A DNA stretch of 64,000 nt from Sphingobium cyanobacteriorum. GTDB taxonomy: Bacteria > Pseudomonadota > Alphaproteobacteria > Sphingomonadales > Sphingomonadaceae. Position 1 is the first letter of the stretch. Every line of letters starts with the position of its first letter. The notes under the pieces were generated by a model. The model was not told the origin of the DNA. It searched no databases and was given only the letters and a program-made list of their open reading frames with translations. The stretch is from NCBI RefSeq assembly GCF_030580935.1, contig NZ_JAUQOM010000006.1, positions 124,001-188,000 on the forward strand. Reading direction: 5' to 3'. A program made the translations under genes and the position numbers. Positions 51,794 to 59,948 of this stretch are shown here, piece by piece.

Positions 51794-54300
51794 CACATGG
51801 TGCGCGGAAGGAGGCGTCGCCGCTTCCTGTTCGTAAGCTGGTTTCCAGGATGAAGCGTGCGATGGGCCACTATAAATCGGCCGGCGTACCAGTGTCCGCG
51901 GTGGTCCATGGCCTGATTGCGCGTGGCAACGCGGCACGGACGGATGAGGATTGGGCCAAGGCGGCGCGCTACTATAGTGACGCGCTCGACCAAGCGCCGG
52001 GGCTTGCGCATATCTGGATTCAGCTTGGTCACATGCACAAGCGGCTGGAAAATTACGAGCAGGCGATGGATGCCTATGCCAGGGCGGAAGCGCTTGATCC
52101 CGATGGCGAAGCTGCCGTGGAACAAGGGCATGTCGCCAAGCTCCAGCAACGCGGAGCAGTGGCGCTTCAGCATTATCTGCGCGCCTATCGTGGCGCGCGC
52201 AGAAATCCCGATGCGCTGCGTGAACTTTTGAATTTGCTGGAACGGGGGACCGGAATGAACAGGGAAGCGCTTACCGCTGCGTTGCAAGGGGGCAAGGTCA
52301 ACAGGCCGCGTCGCCGGGCCCGCAAGGTAGAGGGCCTGGCATCCCTGACTGCGCTGCTGGAGCAGGTGGAGGGCCTGGACCTGGACTCTGCCCAGATCGC
52401 CGCGTTGCAGGAAGCCAGGGCACGGATCATGGACAAGGCTGGACAATCGGCCGGCGATGAGCCGTTTGACGGCCATGAAATCGTGTTCGATGCCTCTGAC
52501 CTGATTTCCTATTTTGGCAATGCGCGGCTGCCAACCGGAATCCAGCGTGTGCAGATCGCCACCATAACCGGCGCGGTCGAAACGCGGCCTGAAGGTAGCG
52601 TGAAGGTGTGCTGCTTTTCCGATCAGGCGGCCAGTTGGTCCGAAGTGCCACTTGATGCCTTCATGGACTTATGCGCCCTGTCGCTGGAAAGTGGGGACAG
52701 GACCGATCCCGAATGGCTGGATGCTTACACCCAGCTCAAGATCGAGATCAGCCTGGCGCCTGCCCTGGAATTTGCGCGGGGTGCGTTCCTGGTCAACCTC
52801 GGCACATCGTGGTGGCTGCAAAATTATTTCATGTTCGTGCGGGAAGCCAAGCGCCTGTACGGCATTCGCTATATTCCCTTCGTGCACGACTTCATTCCGA
52901 TCATGACGCCCGAACATTGCGTCAAGGAATTGACCCAGGATTTCATTAGCTGGGCGCTGGGCGTTTATCAGCATGCAGACTTTTTCCTGGTCAATTCGCA
53001 GGCCACCAAATGCGACCTGATCAAGGTCGCCGGGATATTGGGGCATGAAGTGGATGCCAGCGACGTGGCGGTCATTCCCCTGGACGCCGAATTTCGTTCG
53101 CCCGATGCCAAGGTCGCGCCGACGGACAAGCTGCGCGAATGGGGGCTGAGCGCGAATGATTTCGTGCTGATCGTATCGACGATCGAGTCACGCAAGAATC
53201 ATATCGGTGCGCTCGACGCCTGGCTGGCGCTTATTCAGAAACATGGCGCGCGGCAGGTGCCCAAGCTGGTCTGTGTCGGCAATCGCGGCTGGCTGAATGA
53301 CGAGGTCTATGCCCGGATCGATCAGTCGCCCTTGTTGCGTTCGCGTGTCGTCATGCTGTCGGGCCTGTCGGACGAGGAACTGGGCCTGCTCTACAAGAGC
53401 TGCCGCTTCACCCTCTATCCCAGCAATTATGAGGGCTGGGGCCTGCCGGTCACAGAGTCGCTGTGCTTCGGGAAGGTCCCGCTGTTGTCCGACAGTTCAT
53501 CGCTGCCGGAAGCAGGCGGGCCGTTCGGCGTCTATTTTGAAGCGGGATCGACCAAAGAACTGACCGCCAAGGCAGAGCAACTGATTTTTGATCATGCCGA
53601 GCGTGCGCGTCTGGAAGCGAAGATCAAGGCCGATTTCAAGCCGCGCAAGTGGCAGGATGTCGCAGACCAGATCGGGCATGAGATCGAGGCATTCGTATCG
53701 CGCACCGCGACGGCCCCATCGGGCGACGCGGAAAGCGGATTGGCCGAACGGATCGAGCCCGTGCAATTCGGCGCTTTCTACCCGATTATACGCAATTTCG
53801 AACGACGCATCTGGAAAGGTCTGGGTTCGGCCGAAATCTATCGCAGCGGCACGGGCTGGTGGTGGCCCGACGACTGGGGGTGCTGGACGAAGCCCAATGG
53901 CGGCCAACTGGCTGTCCGCTTCACGGATCAGAAGGGACCAGTCCGGGGCTTTGTGCAATTGCATGCACCGCCGGATGATGTGACGAAATTTGAAGTCGCT
54001 GCTCCGGCGATCGGGTTTCACCTGGAGGGGACACTCAATCCCGGTGAGTATCGCTGGATAGCTATCGACATTCCAGAGATCGCCCCGGTCGAGGGTTTCC
54101 ATATCCGGTTCAAGGGATCGCATTCCGTCGATGTCAGTGAACGAACAGGTGGGCTCGACTGCCGCGTTATCGCGCTGGGCGTGGGCGGTTTCTATTTCTG
54201 TCATGCCGACGATCTGGTCGCGCGCGCCAATTTCATCGAAGCCATGACGATTGGGGGCCTCAATCAACTGGCGTTCAACCGCGAGCCGGTGATATTTTGA
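51790..54300 (+). CDS. TPR-GT4 glycosyltransferase with C-terminal beta domain
   Basis: The 836-residue protein has N-terminal TPR repeats (about 45-155), a linker, then a GT-B domain. The GT domain opens V-F-D-A-S-D-L-I-S-Y-F near 234 and P-T-G-I-Q-R-V-Q near 250, with S-T-I-E-S-R-K-N-H near 470 and E-G-W-G-L-P-V-T-E near 544. A C-terminal beta-sandwich-like region (about 655-825) contains W-W-W-P-D-D-W-G-C-W and could bind glycan. It is the last overlapping member of the kpsM-kpsE set and probably builds the exported polymer at the transporter. Confidence 0.85.
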   Translation: MTHGARKEASPLPVRKLVSRMKRAMGHYKSAGVPVSAVVHGLIARGNAARTDEDWAKAARYYSDALDQAPGLAHIWIQLGHMHKRLENYEQAMDAYARAEALDPDGEAAVEQGHVAKLQQRGAVALQHYLRAYRGARRNPDALRELLNLLERGTGMNREALTAALQGGKVNRPRRRARKVEGLASLTALLEQVEGLDLDSAQIAALQEARARIMDKAGQSAGDEPFDGHEIVFDASDLISYFGNARLPTGIQRVQIATITGAVETRPEGSVKVCCFSDQAASWSEVPLDAFMDLCALSLESGDRTDPEWLDAYTQLKIEISLAPALEFARGAFLVNLGTSWWLQNYFMFVREAKRLYGIRYIPFVHDFIPIMTPEHCVKELTQDFISWALGVYQHADFFLVNSQATKCDLIKVAGILGHEVDASDVAVIPLDAEFRSPDAKVAPTDKLREWGLSANDFVLIVSTIESRKNHIGALDAWLALIQKHGARQVPKLVCVGNRGWLNDEVYARIDQSPLLRSRVVMLSGLSDEELGLLYKSCRFTLYPSNYEGWGLPVTESLCFGKVPLLSDSSSLPEAGGPFGVYFEAGSTKELTAKAEQLIFDHAERARLEAKIKADFKPRKWQDVADQIGHEIEAFVSRTATAPSGDAESGLAERIEPVQFGAFYPIIRNFERRIWKGLGSAEIYRSGTGWWWPDDWGCWTKPNGGQLAVRFTDQKGPVRGFVQLHAPPDDVTKFEVAAPAIGFHLEGTLNPGEYRWIAIDIPEIAPVEGFHIRFKGSHSVDVSERTGGLDCRVIALGVGGFYFCHADDLVARANFIEAMTIGGLNQLAFNREPVIF

Positions 54301-54342
54301 TGCCGGTGAACGGAATGTGAGAACAGGGTGGGGGGAAGAATC

Positions 54343-55146
54343 GTGAGCGCGGTCCGTCTGGAAACGAAGCGGGTAGTCAAGCCCTGGGGGAGGACCGATA
54401 TCGGCGCCTTCCCCAATCCGGCACAGGAACAGGTGGGCGAAATCTGGTTCGACGGTCCCGAAGGCCGGCATCCCCCGCTACTCGTCAAATATATCTTCAC
54501 CAGCGAGAAGCTGTCGATCCAGGTCCATCCCACCGATGCGCAGGCGCAGGCGGCGGGCCTGCCCGGCGGCAAGTCGGAATGCTGGTATATTCTGGACGCG
54601 CAGCCGGGTGCGACGCTGGGCATCGGCACCAGCCGCCGGCTGGATGATGATGCGTTGCGCGCGTCGGCGCTGGACGGGACGCTGGAAGCGCTGATGGACT
54701 GGAAGCCGGTACAACCCGGCAGCTTCTTCTACATTCCCGCCGGTACGGTCCATGCGATCGGGGCCGGTGTGACCCTGGTTGAAGTGCAGATGAACAATGA
54801 CGTGACCTATCGCCTGTTCGACTATGGCCGTCCGCGCGAACTGCATCTGGACGCCGGGGTCGCGGTATCCGATGCGCGCCCCTATGCGTTGCCTGAACGG
54901 GTCATTCCGGCGGATCGGGACAGCAGCATGCTGGACCGGGATACAGCGCCCTTTGCGCTCGACATGCGGTGCTGGGCGGCAGGCCATGGGCAATCACTGG
55001 CGATCGACCAGGGCTGGTTCATTCCCCTGTCGGGATCCGGCACGATCGACGGCGTGCCATGGCGCGCGCATGAATGCTGGCTGGTGGAAGGCGATGTGGC
55101 CGTGACGACGAGCGAGGCGGCATCGGTCCTGATCGCGACTATGTGA
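54343..55146 (+). CDS. manA: Class I mannose-6-phosphate isomerase
   Basis: The 267-residue cupin enzyme interconverts fructose-6-phosphate and mannose-6-phosphate. Start GTG 54343 is chosen for the GGGGGAAG site just upstream; GTG 54328 is also open. Zinc-site residues are visible in S-I-Q-V-H-P-T-D near 64, K-S-E-C-W-Y near 81 and P-A-G-T-V-H-A-I near 130. It is short for the class, with a reduced C-terminal cupin. It supplies GDP-mannose synthesis for the capsule and ends eight bases inside modC, which is convergent. Confidence 0.92.
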   Translation: MSAVRLETKRVVKPWGRTDIGAFPNPAQEQVGEIWFDGPEGRHPPLLVKYIFTSEKLSIQVHPTDAQAQAAGLPGGKSECWYILDAQPGATLGIGTSRRLDDDALRASALDGTLEALMDWKPVQPGSFFYIPAGTVHAIGAGVTLVEVQMNNDVTYRLFDYGRPRELHLDAGVAVSDARPYALPERVIPADRDSSMLDRDTAPFALDMRCWAAGHGQSLAIDQGWFIPLSGSGTIDGVPWRAHECWLVEGDVAVTTSEAASVLIATM

Positions 55147-55807
55147 TCACACGGTCCGGTGCGTCGCCGGCGTGCGATCCGTCCAGGACGATGATGTCGC
55201 CGCCCAGATAATCCAGTTCGCGCCGGTCGTGGCTGACATAGACGATCGGGATGGCGGTCAGGCCGTGGAGCCGCGCGATCATGTCCAATATCTCCTGGCG
55301 ACGGGCATCGTCGAGCGAGGAGATGGGTTCGTCCAGCAACAGATAATGGGGATCGGACAACAGCGCCCGGCCGATAGCGACCCGTTGCGCTTCGCCGCCC
55401 GACAGGGACGAGGGCCAGCGGTCGAGCAAGTCGCCGATCCCCAGCAGGTCGATCAGCGCCTGTTGCGACAGGCCATGGGTGCCGCCATCGGGATCGCCCC
55501 TGGGACGGCCGTAGCGCAGGTTCGCCCGAACCCGCATGTGCGGGAAGAGGCGGGGTTGCTGAAACACATAGCCGCAGCGACGGCGCGCGGTCGGCAGGTC
55601 GATGGCGGTGGCGCTGTCGAACAGGCGCCGGCCGGCGATGGCGACATGCCCGGCGTTCGGGCGCAGCAGGCCGGCGAGCATGTCGAGCACCGATGTCTTG
55701 CCGACGCCCGATGGACCGAACAGGGCGACGATGCCGCTGTCCGAACGAAAGGCGCAGGCAATCGCCCTTTCACCACGCTGCACGCACAGATCGATGTCAA
55801 AGACCAT
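55139..55807 (-). CDS. modC: Molybdate ABC transporter ATP-binding protein, short form
   Basis: The 222-residue ATPase has Walker A F-G-P-S-G-V-G-K-T-S, a Q-loop Y-V-F-Q-Q-P, the L-S-G-G-E-A-Q-R-V signature, Walker B L-L-L-D-E-P-I-S-S-L-D-D and the H-switch V-S-H-D. It lacks the C-terminal TOBE/Mop domain of full-length ModC (about 350 residues). Upstream ATG 55840 is in frame. The start overlaps the end of modB by 11 bases, and molybdate specificity rests mainly on modA and modB context. Confidence 0.88.
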   Translation of the reverse strand: MVFDIDLCVQRGERAIACAFRSDSGIVALFGPSGVGKTSVLDMLAGLLRPNAGHVAIAGRRLFDSATAIDLPTARRRCGYVFQQPRLFPHMRVRANLRYGRPRGDPDGGTHGLSQQALIDLLGIGDLLDRWPSSLSGGEAQRVAIGRALLSDPHYLLLDEPISSLDDARRQEILDMIARLHGLTAIPIVYVSHDRRELDYLGGDIIVLDGSHAGDAPDRVIT

Positions 55808-56501
55808 GGGACGGGCCTGATGGCGCAGCGCGACGTGCAAGATATTCGGACAGGATCAGGGCAGCAAAGGACAGGGCGATCGACAGCAGCGCGAGCCGCA
55901 TGACCGCCGCTTCGCTATCGGGCATCTGCAACGCGGAATAAATGGCGATCGGCAAGGTGCGGGTTTCGCCGGGTATGTCGGAGACGAAGGTGATGGTCGC
56001 GCCGAACTCGCCGATCGACCGGGCGAAACCCAGCATCGCGCCCGCCACTATGCCCGGCAGCGCCAGGGGCAGGGAAATGGTGCAGAAGATCCGCAGTCGT
56101 GATGCGCCCAGCGTTTCCGCGGCCTGCTCCAGTCGCCGGTCGATTGCCATGATCGACAGGCGCATCGCCCGCACCATCAACGGCAGCGCCATGATCGCCG
56201 CCGCCAGCGCCGCGCCGGTCCAGCGGAACAGCAGGGTGACGCCGAACCATGCCATCAGCCAGCGACCGATCGGTCCCTGCGTTCCGAACAGCAAAAGTAA
56301 CAGCCATCCCGTCACCACCGGCGGCACCACCAGTGGCAGATGGACCAGCGTGTCGAGCAGCAACTTGCCGGGAAAGCGCCGGCGCGCCAGCAGCCATGCC
56401 AGCGCGAAAGCGGGCGGCAGCATCGCCACCATAGCGGCGACGCCGATCTTCAGCGACAGGCCGACAATGACCCATTCATCGGCGGTAAGGCCCCATGTCA
56501 C
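55797..56501 (-). CDS. modB: Molybdate ABC transporter permease
   Basis: The 234-residue protein has about five membrane helices and the binding-protein-dependent permease loop E-A-A-x3-G-A near residue 130 (here Q-A-A-E-T-L-G-A), followed by F-x-x-I-x-L-P-L-A-L-P-G-I. F-A-R-S-I-G-E-F-G-A near 167 is typical of ModB. It partners with modC and the ModA protein encoded across the intervening HAD gene. Confidence 0.92.
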   Translation of the reverse strand: MTWGLTADEWVIVGLSLKIGVAAMVAMLPPAFALAWLLARRRFPGKLLLDTLVHLPLVVPPVVTGWLLLLLFGTQGPIGRWLMAWFGVTLLFRWTGAALAAAIMALPLMVRAMRLSIMAIDRRLEQAAETLGASRLRIFCTISLPLALPGIVAGAMLGFARSIGEFGATITFVSDIPGETRTLPIAIYSALQMPDSEAAVMRLALLSIALSFAALILSEYLARRAAPSGPSHGL

Positions 56502-56677
56502 GATTCCGTCAAACCATCTTTATAACCGGGTCGCCGATCAACCCTGTCTGCTGCATAACGAAGCCGTTTGACAAATGCAGCGCAAAAAGATTGTAGATCG
56601 ACACCTCAGGCGATAGCGCCATGGCAAGAGCATAATGAAGGCCGCACCCCAATAATCCCCATCATCGGAGCTGTGGA

Positions 56678-57424
56678 ATGAAAGAACTCGTCGCGTTCGA
56701 CCTGGATGGCACCCTTGCGGAAAGCAAGCAGCCCTTGGGCGAACCCATGGCGCAAGCCCTGGCCGATCTGCTGGGCGTCGCCCATGTCGCGGTGATTTCC
56801 GGCGGTGACTGGCCGCAATTCGAAAAGCAGGTCGCCAGCCGCCTGCCCGACCATGCCGACCGATCGAAATTGTGGTTGATGCCGACCACCGGCACCAAGC
56901 TGTACACCTACAAGGACGGGGCTTGGTCCCCGGTTTTCGCCGAATTGTTCGATGATGCCCAGAAAGCGGCGATCCTCAAAGCCTTTGATGAATCGCTGGA
57001 AGCCACCGGCTTCGTCCCTGAACAGACATGGGGCGAGCGGATCGAGGATCGCGGCAGCCAGATCACCTTCTCCGCCCTTGGTCAGCAGGCGCCGATCCAT
57101 GCCAAGGATGTGTGGGATCCCGACTTTGCCAAGCGCAAGATCATCCAGGCCGACCTGCGCCAGCGGCTGCCCGGCCTGTCGATCAACATGGGCGGGGCGA
57201 CGTCGATCGACATCACCCGCGAAGGCGTGGACAAGGCCTATGGCCTCAAGAAGCTGCGCGACGCGAGCGGTATCGCGCTCGATGCGATGATGTTCATCGG
57301 CGACGCCATCTTCCCCGGCGGCAACGACTATCCGGCGAAGGAACTGGGCCTTGATACGGTACGGGTGCGCGATCCGCAGGAAACCCTGTCGGTGATCGAC
57401 GCGATCGTCGCCTGCCAGAAATGA
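56678..57424 (+). CDS. HAD-IIB hydrolase, phosphomannomutase-like
   Basis: The 248-residue protein starts with F-D-L-D-G-T-L (nucleophile Asp8, acid Asp10), has S-G-G-D as motif II near 41, a C2 cap (about 85-185) and F-I-G-D-A-I-F-P-G-G-N-D-Y near 207. G-G-A-T-S-I-D-I-T-x2-G-V-D-K and the P-G-G-N-D segment recall eukaryotic alpha-phosphomannomutase, but the P-I-G-R substrate motif is altered. It would fit between manA and manC in GDP-mannose synthesis, though a plain phosphatase is equally possible. Its stop abuts the convergent modA stop. Confidence 0.75.
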   Translation: MKELVAFDLDGTLAESKQPLGEPMAQALADLLGVAHVAVISGGDWPQFEKQVASRLPDHADRSKLWLMPTTGTKLYTYKDGAWSPVFAELFDDAQKAAILKAFDESLEATGFVPEQTWGERIEDRGSQITFSALGQQAPIHAKDVWDPDFAKRKIIQADLRQRLPGLSINMGGATSIDITREGVDKAYGLKKLRDASGIALDAMMFIGDAIFPGGNDYPAKELGLDTVRVRDPQETLSVIDAIVACQK

Positions 57425-58195
57425 TTATCGCGTGCTGAAGCCGTAGCGGGCAAGGATCGCCTTGCCCGCCGGCGACAGCAGGAAACGGCGGAAAGGCTCC
57501 GCGTCCTTGCTTGTGCTGCCCTTGATCCGGGCGACCGGATAGCGGATCGGCGCGTGGCTGCTTGCCGGGAAAGCGCCGACCACTGACACGCCGGTGCTGG
57601 CGCGCGCATCCGTGGCATAGACGATGCCGAGCGGCACTTCGCCCCGCTCGACCAGCGCCAGCGCCGACCGCACATTGTCCGTGCGCACGATTTTGGCCGC
57701 GACCTGGGGCCAAGCGCCGAGCGCCGTGAGCGCCGCCTTGCCATATTTGCCCGCCGGCACGCTGTCGGGGTCGGCCATGGCCAGCCGCCCGTCACCCAGC
57801 GCGCGCGAGATCGGCATGCCACGGGCGATGCGCAGGCGGACGGGCCTGGCCCTGGGCGCGACAAGGACCAGGCTGTTGCCGGCCAGCGTGGACCGGCTGC
57901 CCGGCGCAAGCCAGCCGGCGCGGGCAACATCGTCCATCCACGCTTCATCGGCGGACAGGAACAGGTCGGCGGGCGCGCCGGCCTTGATCTGGCGGGCGAG
58001 CGCGGACGATCCGGCGAAGGACAGGACCGGACGGGGATGACCGCGTGCCGCCCAGGCGTCCGCCGCTGCGGTCATCGCCTCCTGCATGCTCGCCGCCGCC
58101 AGCAGCACCGGGCCACGATCATGCGGCACGGCATGGCTGATGGATGCGCATGACAAGGTCAGCAATGCCAGGGCGCGAAGGAGGAAGGCCGTCAT
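57425..58195 (-). CDS. modA: Molybdate-binding periplasmic protein
   Basis: The 256-residue precursor from ATG 58195 has a signal peptide (residues 1-22). L-L-A-A-A-S-M-Q-E-A-M near 31, F-A-G-S-S-A-L-A-R-Q-I near 59, P-A-D-L-F-L-S-A-D near 75 and D-P-D-S-V-P-A-G-K-Y near 140 are ModA oxyanion-site segments. The frame extends upstream to 58303. It is on the same strand as modBC but separated from them by the opposite-strand HAD gene. Confidence 0.92.
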   Translation of the reverse strand: MTAFLLRALALLTLSCASISHAVPHDRGPVLLAAASMQEAMTAAADAWAARGHPRPVLSFAGSSALARQIKAGAPADLFLSADEAWMDDVARAGWLAPGSRSTLAGNSLVLVAPRARPVRLRIARGMPISRALGDGRLAMADPDSVPAGKYGKAALTALGAWPQVAAKIVRTDNVRSALALVERGEVPLGIVYATDARASTGVSVVGAFPASSHAPIRYPVARIKGSTSKDAEPFRRFLLSPAGKAILARYGFSTR

Positions 58196-58295
58196 GCCCT
58201 GTCTCTGCGCGTGGGGGGTGGATTTGGCAAGCTTTCGCCTGTCGCGCGGCTGGGTTAGGGGAGGGGGATGATCGATCGCCGGATTTATTGCTGAC

Positions 58296-59948
58296 ATGGC
58301 CATCGTGCGAAGCCAGTGCGGTCAATGCAGCATCGGGTGCGGGATCAGGGCCATCACCGGCGATGAGCGCGCCCTGTCGATCGAGGGGGACAAGACACAT
58401 CCCGCCAATGCCGGCCTGCTCTGTGCGAAGGCAGCGCGGTTGGAGCAATCGGCGTCGCTGGACGGACGGTTGCTGCATCCGCTGGTCGATGGTCGCCGCC
58501 AGCGCTGGGACCGGGCGATCGCGCAGGCGGCGCAACGCCTGGCGGCGGTGGTCGCGCGCCATGGTCCCGGATCGGTTGCGTTGCATGTGGGCGACGGCCT
58601 GCTGACAGAGGATCTCTATGTCGCCAACAAGCTGATGAAAGGCTTTCTGGGGTCCGCCCATATCCACGCGCCGGGGGCGGGGGCGGCTGCCGCGATCCAG
58701 AAGGCGGCCTTTGGCGAGGATATCATGCCGGCCGCCTATGAGGATATCGACCGGAGCGAGATCATCCTTCTGACCGATGCAGCTTTGGCGTCGAGCCATC
58801 CGGTATTGATGGAGCGGGTGCAGGCGGCACGGCAGGATCATGGCGCACACCTCATTGTGCTGGGCGCGGCGGGGGCGGACATTGCGGCGGACCTGCATGT
58901 GCCGGTCGCCCCCGGCAGCGCGGCCCGGCTGATTGCCGGGCTGCTGCTGCATTGCCATGACGGCGGCATTCTGGATGCCGCCCGTGTGGCGCGCAGCATC
59001 CATGTGCCGGATGGTTTCTGGGCGGGGTTGCGGCCCGGCCATGATCTCTGGTCGGTGGCGCGGGCATGCGCCCTGAGCGCTGCGGACGTACGCGCATTCT
59101 ATGACCTGTGGACATCGCGCAAGAAAGCGGTGACGCTCTATCCCGACCGGGATGCCTGCCTTGCCGTGGCTGTCATCGACCTGCATCTTGCGACCGGGCG
59201 GATCGGGCAGCCGGGCGCTGCGCCTTTTGTCTTATGCGCCAGGGCCAACGCCATGGGCATGCGTGAGGTCGGCTGCGTCGCGACGCAGCTTGCAGCGCAT
59301 CTGGACTTCACGCCCGATGCCGTGGCGAACACGGCCCGTTTCTGGGGCGCGCGGGCGATGGCGCGGCAGTCGGGGCGGTCCGGCGACGCGCTGCACGATG
59401 CGATGCGCGCCGGTGACATAAAGGCGCTGTGGAGCCTGGGGGATGCGCCGGACGACCGCGACTGGCTGATGCAGGCGCGCGCTGCCGTGCCGCTCTCGAT
59501 CCGATCGACAGCGCGATCGGATGAGCAGCATGATGGCTGGAGCCTGCTGCTGCCCTCGCCCGTCTGGGCCGAGAGGGACGGCACGCTGACGGGCGCCGAC
59601 CGGCTGGTCAGTCGCCAGCGCCGCCTGTTCGACCTGCCCGGTGAGGCCAGGCCGGACTGGTGGGCGATGACCAGGGTGGCCCAGGCGATGGGCTGGGGCG
59701 ATGCCTTTCATTATGAGCGACCGGCCGACATCTACCGCGAACATGTGCGGCTGACCGCCTATCGCAATGATGGGGCGCGGCTGCTCAACCTGAAGCGGCA
59801 TGCGCCGATTTCCAACCCGGCCTATACTGAATTGACGCCATGGCGCTGGGGCGAGGTGCCGTTCGATGACGGGCGTTTCCCAACCGATGATGGCCGGGCG
59901 CGCCTGCTGCCGATCATGGTTCAGGCCGAGGCGGCGACAATCCCCTGA
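58296..59948 (+). CDS. NasA-like molybdopterin oxidoreductase, C-terminally short and lacking the Mo-ligand Cys
   Basis: The 550-residue protein has a 4Fe-4S N-terminus with Cys8, Cys11, Cys15 and Cys43. It keeps NasA-like stretches such as N-K-L-M-K-G-F-L-G-S-A near 109 and P-V-W-A-E-R-D-G-T-L-T-G near 423. In family members the first stretch is followed by a C-M-S-S motif whose Cys binds Mo; here it reads A-P-G-A-G-A-A-A-A with no Cys. The protein stops after F-P-T-D-D-G-R-A-R and lacks the cofactor-binding domain of about 150 residues or more. Its last codons overlap the opposite glycosyltransferase gene, suggesting a deletion junction. Nitrate reductase activity is unlikely. Confidence 0.8.
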   Translation: MAIVRSQCGQCSIGCGIRAITGDERALSIEGDKTHPANAGLLCAKAARLEQSASLDGRLLHPLVDGRRQRWDRAIAQAAQRLAAVVARHGPGSVALHVGDGLLTEDLYVANKLMKGFLGSAHIHAPGAGAAAAIQKAAFGEDIMPAAYEDIDRSEIILLTDAALASSHPVLMERVQAARQDHGAHLIVLGAAGADIAADLHVPVAPGSAARLIAGLLLHCHDGGILDAARVARSIHVPDGFWAGLRPGHDLWSVARACALSAADVRAFYDLWTSRKKAVTLYPDRDACLAVAVIDLHLATGRIGQPGAAPFVLCARANAMGMREVGCVATQLAAHLDFTPDAVANTARFWGARAMARQSGRSGDALHDAMRAGDIKALWSLGDAPDDRDWLMQARAAVPLSIRSTARSDEQHDGWSLLLPSPVWAERDGTLTGADRLVSRQRRLFDLPGEARPDWWAMTRVAQAMGWGDAFHYERPADIYREHVRLTAYRNDGARLLNLKRHAPISNPAYTELTPWRWGEVPFDDGRFPTDDGRARLLPIMVQAEAATIP

